From JAWKSY01 sp041402125 (GTDB taxonomy: Bacteria > Planctomycetota > GCA-002687715 > DRQF01): a DNA stretch of 64,000 nt. The position numbers and the translations under genes are program-made. The stretch covers positions 248,001-312,000 of the forward strand of contig JAWKSY010000004.1 of the NCBI GenBank assembly GCA_041402125.1, in the 5' to 3' direction. This document shows positions 9,365 through 23,800 of this stretch, in pieces. Below the pieces are notes generated by a model. That model was not told the origin of the DNA. It saw only the letters and a list, made by a program, of their open reading frames with translations, and did no database searches. Each line of letters begins with the position of its first letter. The first letter of the stretch is position 1.

Positions 9365-9997
9365 TCAGTTGAAGTAGCTGAGCTCGCGCAGCACCTGGTG
9401 GAGCTTCTGCTGCGCGCGGTGGAAGAGCACGTTCACGGCGTTCGGCTGGATGCCCATGCGCTCCGCGGTCTCGGCCGCGGTGAGCTTGAGGATCTGGCGG
9501 TAGACGACGACGGTCCGGAAGTTCTCGGAGAGGCGCGAGAGCGCCTTCTCGAGCATCTGGTAACCCTCGCGCTCCATGACGATCTGGCTGGGGGTGTTCT
9601 GCGAGGAAGGCAGCGCGTCGCCGAGCTCGAAGCCCGAGGCCGCGTCGCCGATGCTCTGCTGGAGCGAGACCGTCTCGTGGTGCTGACGCTTGGCGGTCTT
9701 GAAGTAGTACTTGTCGAAGTCCTTGATCTTCCAGCCGATCACCGTGCTCACCCACTTGAAGAAGGACTCCGGGTCGGAGTACTCGAACTTGTGGAAGTTG
9801 CGGTAGACCTCCCAGTAGATCTCCTGGATGACGTCCTCGTCCTCGACCTGCGCCTTGAGCTTGTCCAGCATCTGGAGGCGGACGAGCAGCTTGATGCGCG
9901 GGTAGTAGCGCATGAAGAGCTGGTCGAAGGCCTCCCGATCCCCGCCCTGGATGCGGATCACGAGCTGCTGGGTGGTTCCGTGTTCCTTGCGGCTCAT
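9365..9997 (-). CDS. ECF-family RNA polymerase sigma factor
   Basis: A 210-residue ECF sigma factor. Region 2 (about residues 15-85) includes EAFDQLFMRYYPRIKLLVR and EDVIQEIYWEVYRNFHKF, the core-binding and -10 recognition helices. Region 4 (about 145-205) includes LSENFRTVVVYRQILKLT and the helix-turn-helix TAAETAERMGIQPNAVNVLF. I chose the ATG at 9997 (MSRKEHG); upstream codons are unrelated to the family. It lies 67 bases upstream of the kinase-like gene and is probably regulated through it. Its target promoters are not evident. Confidence 0.92.
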   Translation of the reverse strand: MSRKEHGTTQQLVIRIQGGDREAFDQLFMRYYPRIKLLVRLQMLDKLKAQVEDEDVIQEIYWEVYRNFHKFEYSDPESFFKWVSTVIGWKIKDFDKYYFKTAKRQHHETVSLQQSIGDAASGFELGDALPSSQNTPSQIVMEREGYQMLEKALSRLSENFRTVVVYRQILKLTAAETAERMGIQPNAVNVLFHRAQQKLHQVLRELSYFN

Positions 9998-10320
9998 CCG
10001 ATCTTCCGCTCCCGGCGCCGCGCGCTCGTCACTTCGCGCGTCGCGTCCGTCAGGAGTGTATCCCGAATCCCCCGGGGGGCCACCGACCCGGGGGAAGGGA
10101 TGCCCCGCGTCGCCGCCAAACCTCCGGCACCAAAGGAATTGCGACACGAGAGGTCTGGACGCGGACGAGGGCGCGTGAGAGATTGCGTCGCGGGAGGACG
10201 GTCCGGCCCCGTCCGGTGGTCGACCTCGCCCTCCCCCGTCCGGACCCGGCGCCCGCGCCCGCCGGCCGGACGATCGAGGAACCCGGCGGGCCCCCGCGCC
10301 CGCTCGGAGGGAGGGATGCC
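9998..10320. other. Divergent intergenic region between ECF sigma factor and secreted protein
   Basis: This 323-base region holds the start regions of two divergent genes. A strong Shine-Dalgarno (GGAGGGAGGG) precedes the ATG at 10321. No convincing promoter pair or structured element can be picked out by eye. Confidence 0.4.
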
Positions 10321-12120
10321 ATGAGACTCCTCGCCGCCCTGGGGGCGATGCTGGCGCTGGCCGCGACGGCTCCGGCCCAGCTGATGGTGGGCGACACCTT
10401 CGTCGCCAGCAACTTCGGCCTCACCCACATCCGGGCCAACGTCGCCACGAGCGTCGTTCCCGTGGCCACGGACGGCCTCACGATCGCCTTCGTGGGCTTC
10501 GGCAACGGCTCGATCGAGACCGTCACCGGGACGGACTACCTCCTCTACGCGGAGGGCGCGGGCTCCTTCGGGCTCTACCTCATCGACTTCTCGGCCTCGA
10601 TCTCGGCCCCGACGAGCACGCGCCTGGGCGTCGCGACGGCCGGCATGCCGAACCTCTCCTTCGAGCGGGCGAGCGGCGACGCCTTCGCCCTCACGACCAC
10701 CGGGAACGTCCTGCGCGTCGCCGGCCCGATCGGGCCCGGGGCGACGCTCTCGACGGTGCCGTGGCTCTCCGGACAGACCGGCGCGGCGGCCCTCGCCGCG
10801 CGCGCGAACGGGAGCTTCCTCCTCGGCGACCAGTCGCACGCCTGGAGCGCGGCGGCCGGGGCGACCGCCCCGGGCCCCACCGTCGTGACCTTCCTCTCGT
10901 CGGGCCTCGGCGACCTGGCCCTCGACGGCGCGAACGACCGGCTCTTCGTCGCCGGCTTCGGCAACCAGCGGGTCGATGCCTACGAGCTCTCGAGCGGGAC
11001 CTTCCTCGGCACGATCGTGAACGGGCCGCAGGTCTCGACGCCGGAGTCCGTGGACTATGACGCCCGCACGGACACGCTCTACTCGCTCTCGCGCCTCGCC
11101 CCGACGCTCGGCGGCATGCTCTGGGGGAACCAGATCTCCTTCGACAACGTCGTCGTCTGCACCCCGGTCGACCAGGGCTCGGCCGCGAGCTTCGGCTGCA
11201 GCCCGATGAGCGGCCACGGCAACACGGGCATCAACGCCTTCCTGGCCCTCGTGCGCGCCGAGGACATGCGCCTCGACCTCGACCCCGCCTCGGTCACGAC
11301 CACCTTCGACGCGATGAGCGGGACCTTCGCCGCGTCCGGCACGATCGCCGCCATCACGGCCGGGAACCTCGTGACGAGCGCCGCCGTCGACCCCCTCGTC
11401 GGCGCGACACTGCAGGTGAGCGGCAGCTACTCGGGGACGGACCTCGTCGGCTTCGGCGACGTCGCCTTCGGCGCGCTCGCGGTGGAGATCTTCCAGACCG
11501 CGACGCCGCCCGGAACGGCGGATCTCGCGATCGCCGCCGCCGCGGCCGCCAACGCTGGCCCCGTCGTCGACTTCACCGGCGCCACGGGCGCGGCCGTCAG
11601 CCGTCAGCGCCGCTTCACGCTCACCGGAGCGATGCCGACGGTGAACGGCGGCAGCTCGGCGCTCCTCGCGCGATTCGCGGCGGCCGCCGTCGCCGGAGCG
11701 CTCACCCTCGACCTCGATCTCGAGAGCGCTCTCCTGTCCGGCGTCGGCGTCAACCTCGGCCCGACGGACCGCGACCTCGAGCTGCGCCTGGGCACGCTCG
11801 GCGGCGGCGATCTCGTCCTGGGGACTATCGGCGCCCCGCCCTTCGCGACGCTCTTCCACCTCGCCACGCCGCTCGTCACCACGCCCACCGGGACGGGTCC
11901 CTTCCTCGGGCTCGCGGCGGACGTGACCCTCTTCGATCAGCTCTTCTCGCCCCAAGGCGCGGAGCCCTTCCACGTCCTCGCCGGCCCGGCCGGGACCTAC
12001 GCGTTCACCCTGCCGCCGGGCTCGATCCCCGCCGGCCTCTCGCTCGACTACCTCGCGATCGCGTGGGACGTCCCCAACGCTCTCGTCACGATGACGCGCC
12101 CGGGAACGATCACCTTCTGA
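10321..12120 (+). CDS. Large secreted protein with beta-propeller-like segment
   Basis: A 599-residue exported protein with a signal peptide (MRLLAALGAMLALAATAPAQ, cleavage after AQ at residue 20) and a strong upstream ribosome binding site. The mature chain is low in charge and rich in Gly, Ala, Thr and Leu. Segments such as GDLALDGANDRLFVAGFGN and ESVDYDARTDTLYSLSRL resemble beta-propeller blades. A few cysteines lie in the middle (VVVCTPVDQ, SFGCSPMSG). No enzyme motif is visible. It ends just before a large perfect palindrome that probably terminates transcription. Confidence 0.8.
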   Translation: MRLLAALGAMLALAATAPAQLMVGDTFVASNFGLTHIRANVATSVVPVATDGLTIAFVGFGNGSIETVTGTDYLLYAEGAGSFGLYLIDFSASISAPTSTRLGVATAGMPNLSFERASGDAFALTTTGNVLRVAGPIGPGATLSTVPWLSGQTGAAALAARANGSFLLGDQSHAWSAAAGATAPGPTVVTFLSSGLGDLALDGANDRLFVAGFGNQRVDAYELSSGTFLGTIVNGPQVSTPESVDYDARTDTLYSLSRLAPTLGGMLWGNQISFDNVVVCTPVDQGSAASFGCSPMSGHGNTGINAFLALVRAEDMRLDLDPASVTTTFDAMSGTFAASGTIAAITAGNLVTSAAVDPLVGATLQVSGSYSGTDLVGFGDVAFGALAVEIFQTATPPGTADLAIAAAAAANAGPVVDFTGATGAAVSRQRRFTLTGAMPTVNGGSSALLARFAAAAVAGALTLDLDLESALLSGVGVNLGPTDRDLELRLGTLGGGDLVLGTIGAPPFATLFHLATPLVTTPTGTGPFLGLAADVTLFDQLFSPQGAEPFHVLAGPAGTYAFTLPPGSIPAGLSLDYLAIAWDVPNALVTMTRPGTITF

Positions 12121-12140
12121 TCCGGATTCGCGAACCATGA

Positions 12141-12180
12141 AGAAGGGCCTCGTCCTCCCGCGGGAGGACGAGGCCCTTCT
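12141..12180. terminator. 40-bp perfect palindrome, likely bidirectional terminator
   Basis: Two 20-base arms are exact reverse complements with no spacer, centred at 12160/12161. It lies between the convergent stops of the secreted-protein gene (12120) and the dsbD gene (12202). There is no long T-run, but position and symmetry suit transcription termination for both strands. Confidence 0.7.
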
Positions 12181-12201
12181 CGCATCATCGTTCGCGAGGG
12201 A

Positions 12202-15028
<2,827 letters not shown>

Positions 15029-15343
15029 GGGCACTCCGGAAGGTCGTTCGTTCGCGGGGGGCGGCGGCCCGCCCGGGATTCGCAACGCCGGCGCGGGGCC
15101 GGACATTCCGCGCGCTCCGGACTTCTCCTCCCGGCGGGGAGGCGGCTCGGCCCGGATCGCGCGGGAATGTTAGCAGGCCCGGGTCGAATTGCCCGAGGCC
15201 GTCGGGGCTCCGGATTTCCCGCCCTTCCGGGGCCTGCGGGCCCCGGCGGGGACCCCGCGGCGAGGCCCTTCGCCCCCTTCTCGCGAAGGGCTGTTATAAA
15301 GGGGGCGCGAGAGCGTTCGATCGTTCTCGAGGGGAGGACAGAC
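15029..15343. other. Divergent intergenic region between dsbD and a small unknown gene
   Basis: This 315-base region carries the dsbD start region at its left end. At its right end an extended -10 box (TGTTATAAA) and a palindrome lead into the gene at 15344. The middle shows no coding character. Confidence 0.45.
15292..15329 (+). promoter_or_regulatory. Extended -10 promoter with adjoining palindrome
   Basis: The sequence TG-T-TATAAA (15292-15300) resembles an extended -10 element. It is followed at 15308-15329 by an imperfect palindrome (8-base arms with one mismatch around TTCGAT), placed where the transcript should begin. The palindrome could be an operator or a 5' stem. A Shine-Dalgarno GGGGAGGA follows before the ATG at 15344. 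Confidence 0.4.
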
Positions 15344-15667
15344 ATGAGCCGCGAAGAGACCTACGCGAGCATCATCGAGGCCGCGATCGCCGAGCATCCC
15401 GAGCTCCGAGCGGTCCGTCGCGGCAGCGTCGCCTACACCGACGCCGCCGACGCGCTCGCCGACTCGCTCTACCGCCTGTGCATCGAGTTCGGGGCGAGCT
15501 TCAACGAGTTCAAGCGCGACGTCCTCGCGCTGGTCCCGCAGCGCCGGGAGCAGGCCGAAGGCGGCGAGGAGAGCGCGCCCGCGCATCCGATCGTCCGCGG
15601 CCTCGGCCGCCACGCCGAGCTCGTCATCCTCGCGCTGGAGCTGATGCGCGACGATTCCACCTTCTGA
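15344..15667 (+). CDS. Small helical protein of unknown function
   Basis: A 107-residue protein, predicted mostly helical (ETYASIIEAAIAEHPEL, YTDAADALADSLYRLCIEF, HAELVILALELMRDD), with no signal peptide, membrane segment or recognised motif. The start is supported by a good Shine-Dalgarno (GGGGAGGA) and an extended -10 about 45 bases upstream. A strong hairpin lies about 40 bases past the stop, so it is a monocistronic unit. I do not recognise the family. Confidence 0.75.
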   Translation: MSREETYASIIEAAIAEHPELRAVRRGSVAYTDAADALADSLYRLCIEFGASFNEFKRDVLALVPQRREQAEGGEESAPAHPIVRGLGRHAELVILALELMRDDSTF

Positions 15668-16095
15668 GCCCGGTCCGCCCCGAGGCGGGCGAGGGATGCG
15701 GAAATGACAAGAGCCGAGGCCCCGGAGGGTCTCGGCTCTTGGCGATTCTCAGCTGCGGGGTTCACGACCCCCGACTCCCGTGGAGTCAGAGAGCCGTCAG
15801 GATCCCCGAGATCCGGGGCTTCGTCATGGACGATGCTCGTTCGGTTTTCGGTCGTGCCTGAGGGTCAGAACGGGGCGAGAAGCGAGTGGCTGGCTTGTCG
15901 AAGGAGAGAGAGTTGTGTTGTTACATTTGCCGTTTTTTCGAGGTGGGAGACAGCCACTCAGCTTCTTCTGCCCATTCCGCCCCTATAGACCGCCGGCGCC
16001 GCGAAACCGGCGCGAAAAAGCGCCAAATTTGTCGCGCGAAACGGACACGGGCCGGACACAAACCGCCCTCCCCCCGGCGCGGTAACCTCTTCGCC
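15668..16095. other. AT-richer non-coding stretch between a small gene and the LOG-family gene
   Basis: The first part holds a terminator hairpin. The remainder, especially 15780-16040, is visibly lower in GC than its surroundings and has no sustained coding character in any frame. It contains separated complementary arms (GAGTGGCTG near 15889 and CAGCCACTC near 15950) and a hairpin GGCGC-GAAAAA-GCGCC at 16009-16024. It may be a long leader or a small RNA, but nothing identifies it. Confidence 0.4.
15708..15741 (+). terminator. Hairpin terminator after the small gene
   Basis: Arms CAAGAGCCGAG and CTCGGCTCTTG are exact complements with a 12-base GC-rich centre, about 40 bases after the stop codon at 15667. 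There is no T-run, as is usual for hairpins in this window. Confidence 0.65.
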
Positions 16096-16656
16096 ATGCC
16101 GATGATCTGCGTCTACGCCTCGTCCAGCCTCCTCCTCGCGCCGGAGGTCTACGCCGCCAGTGAGCGCCTCGGGACCGAGATGGCGCGCCAGGGTTGGGAC
16201 CTGATCTTCGGGGGCTCGAACGTCGGCCTCATGGACGTCGTCGCCCGGGCGATGCAGGCGGGAGGACGTCGGGTGGTCTCGGTCATCCCCGAGATCTTCG
16301 CCGAGCGGAACCTGACCTACGTCGAGGCGGACGAGGTCGTCGTCACGCCCGACCTCCGTCAGCGGAAGCAGATCATGCAGGAGCGCGCCGATGCCTTCTG
16401 CGTCTTCCCCGGGGGCCCGGGCACGCTGGACGAGTTCTACGAGACGCTCACGCTCGTCCAGATCCGGGCGATGGAGAAGCCGATCCTCCTCCTGAACTGG
16501 GAGGACCATTTCGCGGGCACCCTGTCCCAGATCGCGGCCATCGAGGCCGGCGGCTACTCGCGGGTGCCCCTCGGGGAGCTCTTCCGGGTGGCGGCGGACG
16601 AGGCGGAGGCGCGGCGGGAGCTCGCCCTCATGCGGGACGCCCTCGGCGGCGTCTGA
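16096..16656 (+). CDS. LOG family (lysine decarboxylase-like) nucleotide hydrolase
   Basis: A 186-residue protein of the LOG/YgdH-like Rossmann family. The signature PGGPGTLDEFYE near residue 107 matches the PGGxGTxxE motif that binds nucleotide monophosphate. GGSNVGLMDVVARAMQAGG and RKQIMQERADAFCVFPGG also fit. Known members hydrolyse cytokinin riboside monophosphates or other nucleoside monophosphates to free base and ribose phosphate; the bacterial substrate here cannot be set. The ATG at 16096 is chosen because homology begins MICVYASSS. The upstream frame is open but not protein-like. Confidence 0.92.
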   Translation: MPMICVYASSSLLLAPEVYAASERLGTEMARQGWDLIFGGSNVGLMDVVARAMQAGGRRVVSVIPEIFAERNLTYVEADEVVVTPDLRQRKQIMQERADAFCVFPGGPGTLDEFYETLTLVQIRAMEKPILLLNWEDHFAGTLSQIAAIEAGGYSRVPLGELFRVAADEAEARRELALMRDALGGV

Positions 16657-16678
16657 GCTTCCCCGGCGGCGGAACGGC

Positions 16679-17224
16679 TCAGTCGAGGACGGTGGCGATG
16701 TCGTCGCCCATCGGGATCATGCCGACGAGGTCGCTGTCGACGCGGCCGTCCGGACCCGCCGAGACGACGATCCCCTCGCGTGCACCGTCGTCCCCGAGCG
16801 GCTCTCCCAGGACCACGACGTAAGGCCGACCCCAGGGGTCGCGCGGGACCTCCTCGAGGTAGGGCCCCTGCCAGTTGCCCTTGCCCGCCATGAAGGGCTT
16901 CTCGAGGAACCAGCCGAGCTCGCCCGGATCCCCGTCGGGCCGCCGATCGAAGCGCGGCTCGGCACCGGGGCCGCGGAGCCAGCCGTAGACGCGCGCGCCC
17001 TCGAGGCCGCAGGGATCGAAGCCGGTGTCGGAGCGGTAGGCGGCGATGGCGCGGGCGATGACGGAGATGTCGTCCAGGGCGCGGCCCCGGTCGGCGTCGA
17101 CGAAGCGGTTCTCGAGCCGCGGTCGCGCGATCGCGACCAGCGTGAGGATGAAGAGGAAGCCCACGAGCCCGCCGACGACGCCGATGCGTCCGAAGGGACC
17201 GGGGTTGCGGCGGGCGGCGGGCAT
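16679..17224 (-). CDS. GspG-like pseudopilin domain protein
   Basis: A 181-residue protein with one N-terminal membrane helix (RIGVVGGLVGFLFILTLVAIARPRL, about residues 12-36). The C-terminal part resembles major pseudopilin GspG: GPYLEEVPRDPWGRPYVVV and GPDGRVDSDLVG match the 'DPWGxPY' and 'GxDG' calcium-site region of type II secretion pseudopilins. The N-terminus lacks an obvious prepilin peptidase G-F(T/S)LxE site, so it may be a membrane-anchored relative rather than a fibre subunit. No other type II secretion genes are nearby. Confidence 0.72.
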   Translation of the reverse strand: MPAARRNPGPFGRIGVVGGLVGFLFILTLVAIARPRLENRFVDADRGRALDDISVIARAIAAYRSDTGFDPCGLEGARVYGWLRGPGAEPRFDRRPDGDPGELGWFLEKPFMAGKGNWQGPYLEEVPRDPWGRPYVVVLGEPLGDDGAREGIVVSAGPDGRVDSDLVGMIPMGDDIATVLD

Positions 17225-17248
17225 GCGCGGGGCTCCGACGGACGGCGA

Positions 17249-17269
17249 GCGAACGGTTCTTCCGTTCGC
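17249..17269 (-). terminator. Hairpin downstream of fumC
   Basis: GCGAACGG and CCGTTCGC pair around the loop TTCTT, roughly 90 bases past the fumC stop on the minus strand and just upstream of the pseudopilin-like gene. This is a short but exact stem. Confidence 0.45.
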
Positions 17270-17357
17270 CCTTATCGTCCCGTCGGTCCCGCCGTCTTGA
17301 CGCGACCCGCCGGCTGCATGAAGACCCACCGGGAGACGGCTCCCGGCCGAGCGTCGA

Positions 17358-18749
<1,392 letters not shown>

Positions 18750-18866
18750 CGCGCGTCCTCCGTCTCGGGGAAGGCCGCCGCACTCCCGATCGGGCGCGCC
18801 TCCGGCCGGCTCGAAGATAGCGCGACCCGCCGCCGGCCCAAGCCCGCCGCTCCCCCACCGCCCCGC

Positions 18867-18899
18867 GTGAATAAAAGGGGTCAGACCCCATTTATTCAC
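18867..18899. repeat. REP-like palindrome, single unit
   Basis: A 33-base near-perfect palindrome with outer GTGAATAAA...TTTATTCAC and core GGGGTCAGACCCC. The same unit recurs as a pair at 20723-20801. It is far less GC-rich than the surroundings and resembles short palindromes dispersed by REP-associated transposases in other bacteria; no such transposase is in the window. Confidence 0.8.
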
Positions 18900-19027
18900 T
18901 TTCGCGACCGCGGCGGCGCCCGGACCGGGCGATTTTCGGCCGCGGGACCCCTCGGGCGGCCCTTGGGGCCCCCCGCCCCGAAGCCGTAGGATGCGCCGTT
19001 ACCCCCCAAGAGAAAGAAGGTGCGGCC

Positions 19028-20713
<1,686 letters not shown>

Positions 20714-20722
20714 CGCGGCAAA

Positions 20723-20801
20723 GTGAATAAATGGGGTCAGACCCCCTTTATTCAGAATCGGGCGATTTCTGAATAAAGGGGGTCTGACCCCTTTTATTCA
20801 C
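20723..20801. repeat. REP-like palindrome pair (BIME-like)
   Basis: Two copies of the GTGAATAAA-GGGGTCAGACCCC unit in opposite orientation, separated by TCGGGCGA. The whole forms an inverted repeat with arms of about 35 bases. It begins 10 bases after the ettA stop, so it may also act as a terminator. The core matches the single unit at 18867-18899. Confidence 0.85.
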
Positions 20802-20840
20802 GAGGCGGGAGGCGTCCCCGGCGAGGGATAGCCTCCGGGC

Positions 20841-23800
20841 ATGCGTCAGGACTCCTTCCCCTCCGTTCCGCGGATCGCCGGTGCGATCCTCGGGGTGCTC
20901 CTCGTCGTCCTCGTCGGCGCCCGGACCGTCCGCGCCCAGGGTGAGGACGTCGCCATCCAGGTCGACGGCCAGCCCTCGAAGTACAGCCGCATCGTGGACC
21001 TGCGGACGCAGGCCACCGAGCGGCTCGCGAAGCTCGGCCCGCCGAAGGAGAACCCGACCGAGGCGGAGAAGACGACGCGCGCCCGCCTGACGGAAGCCGT
21101 CGCGGTCCTCGATCGGACGGCGGCGCTCATGCAGCGCCTCAACAACTTCCGCTCGTCGATGGACGAGTTCGACCGCGTCGATCGCGAGCTCGACAACGAG
21201 ATCGCCCGGCTCCGCACCGAGAGCGCGCTTCCCATCGAGCCGGACAGCGCCCTCGTGGATCAGGCCAAGCAGGAGGAGCTCGCGACCGAGTACGGCAACG
21301 CGCAGCGACAGGCCTCCCTGAACGAGGTCGCCCGCACCGAGAAGGCGAAGGCGGTCGAGGACCGGGCGCTTCTGATCAAGGAGGTCCCCGCCCAGCTCAC
21401 GGCCCTCGCCGAACGTCGCTCCGCCCTCGAGAAGGAGCTCGCCGCGATCCCGGAGGCGGCCGCCGGCGTCGTCCCGAGCGAGGAGGACCGGGCGAAGCGA
21501 GAGGAGCTCGTCTTCTTCCTGCGGGCGCTCGAGGTCGAGCAGCGCCGCCTCGAACTCCTCCAGCGTCGCAACAACGACCTGCTCGAGCTCGAGCGGCGCG
21601 ATCTCGAGATCGCCGAGAAGCGGGCCGACGCCGACGCGCTGATCCTCAAGAACCTCGAGAAGCTCCAGGGGGCGATGAACGACGCCTTCCGACGCCGGAC
21701 GGAGATCGAGGCCCGCAAGTACCGCCGCGAGGCCGAGGTCCTGCGGAAGGAGGCGAAGGATGAGAAGGACCTCGAGGTCCGCTCCGTCAAGGAGCTCCGG
21801 GCGCTCATCCTCGACATCAAGGCGCTCGGCGCCGACAACAGCTCCAGCCTGACGGACCTCAAGGAGGAACAGGCCAAGCTCAAGAACCTGATCGACGAGG
21901 CGAAGCGCCGGCTCGACTGGGCCCGCCGCAACTTCCCCGAGGACACCGCCTTCGAGAGCTGGAAGCGGACGGCCCTCGAGCGAGCCCGTCGTCGGGCCGA
22001 GGTCCAGATCGGCGAGAACGAGATCCTCCGCTCCTTCGCCAACCCGAAGACGCGCCTCATCCGCGACGAGGCCGCCTCGGAGCGCGAGCGACTCATCGGC
22101 CTCCGGGAGGCGCTGAACGAGTCCAAGCTCGAATCCTCCGAGCACGAGGGCACGATCGGCGACGAAGGCGACGGCTTCATCTCGCACTGGATCGAGGCCG
22201 TCGTCCACCACAAGTCCGGCCTCGAGGCGCTCAACGCCTTCGACGAGAGCCAGGCGCGCGCGCAATGGGACGGCCTCAGCGCCGAACTCCGTTCGGTCCT
22301 CGCCGAGCGGATCACCGGAGCGGCGAGCGCGGAGGAGGCGGCGGAGAAGGTCCTCGACGGCCGCGCCGAACTCATGCGGACCCGAGAGGAGGTCTCGAGC
22401 CACCTCTCGCGCGTCCACTTCTGGCTCCGCGAACCCTCGCTGTTCTCCGGGTCGAGCCTCGAGGCGGCCGGACGGGAAGCGGCCGCCCTCCCGGCGACCG
22501 TCGGCGCCCTGCCCTCGCGATTCTCGGACGGGATCGCCGCCCTGCGCGAGGTCGAGCCGAGCGGAAGCGCCCTCTGGATCCGGATCGCGATCGCCCTCGG
22601 AATCGCGCTGGCGGTGGGATTCGTCGTGCGCGCCGTGTTCCTGCATCTCGCCCAGAACGCGTCCCTGGCCGCGCTCGAGAGCGTTTCGCCGGAGCCCGCC
22701 GGCGCGCCGACGGCGGGTTCGTCCGAGGCGCCGCCGCGGACCCAGAGCGTGCCGATCACGGGGGAGAGCTCGAAGCGCACGACGCAGTTCGCGGTGGCCG
22801 ACGTCCGGGCGCGGATCGCCTTCCACCACACGCTGGCCCGCTACGCGATCCCGGCCGTCCTGGTCCTCGGACTCTTCGCGATCGCACGCTTCGTCCGCCC
22901 CGACCTTCCGCTGCTCGACCTCGTCACCGCGGTGGCGGGCGGCCTCGTGGCGTGGCGCCTCCAGCGCGCGATGGAGTCGGCGCTCCTGGCCCCCCACGCC
23001 GGCGGCCCCTGCCTGATGGGCTGCGACGAGGCGGACGCCCGCGCGATCCGCCACTCCGTCGGCCGGTTCGTCCGCTACGGAGCCGTCATCGTTCCCTTGT
23101 CGATCGCCTTCGACCTCCTCGAGGCCTCGCACTGGGCGGACATCTGCCGCTGGATCGTCGCGATCCACGCCCTCTTCGTCGGCGTCTGGCTGTCCTTCCG
23201 CCGCGACATCGTCCAGATCATCTTCCACCAGGGCTCGCACTCGGTCGTCGCGCGCGCCTTCCGCAGCGTCTTCCTCAACCTCCTGCCCCTCGTGATCCTC
23301 GGGTTCGCGGCCGTCGTCACGCTCCAGACGATGGGCTACCGCAATGCGGGCCTCTTCTACCTGAGCCGCAGCGTCATCGCGGTCGGCGTCCTGCTCGCGG
23401 CCGGCATCATCTTCCAGTCCTCGTCGCTCCTCATCCGTCGCCGCTTCCTCGGCAACGCCGAGGACGACGGAGAGAGCACGTCGAACGACTCCGACGAGAA
23501 CGACCCGCGCGAGCGAGGCCGCATCATCGCGCGGCTCGCCGGATTCGGCGCCTTCGTCGCGATCGCGGCCGCGACGATCCTCACCCTGTCCTGGTTGTTC
23601 GAGATCGGCCTCCGGCAGTGGCGGGCCTTCGGCTCCTTCGACATCGTCAGCGGCGAGGTCGACGAGTTCCACTTCACGGTCGAGGACCTCTTCCGCGCCG
23701 GCCTGACCTTCTTCGTCGGCCTCTTCATCGCGCGCATCGTCCGCGACGTTCTCGCGATCGTCCTCCGCCGGCGGAAGATCCAGCGGGGCTCGCGCTACGT

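Noticed and set aside
9994..12138. Long minus-strand open frame opposite the secreted-protein gene
   Set aside because: Its composition is Arg/Glu/Gly-rich with no motif, whereas the plus-strand frame has a signal peptide and ribosome binding site.
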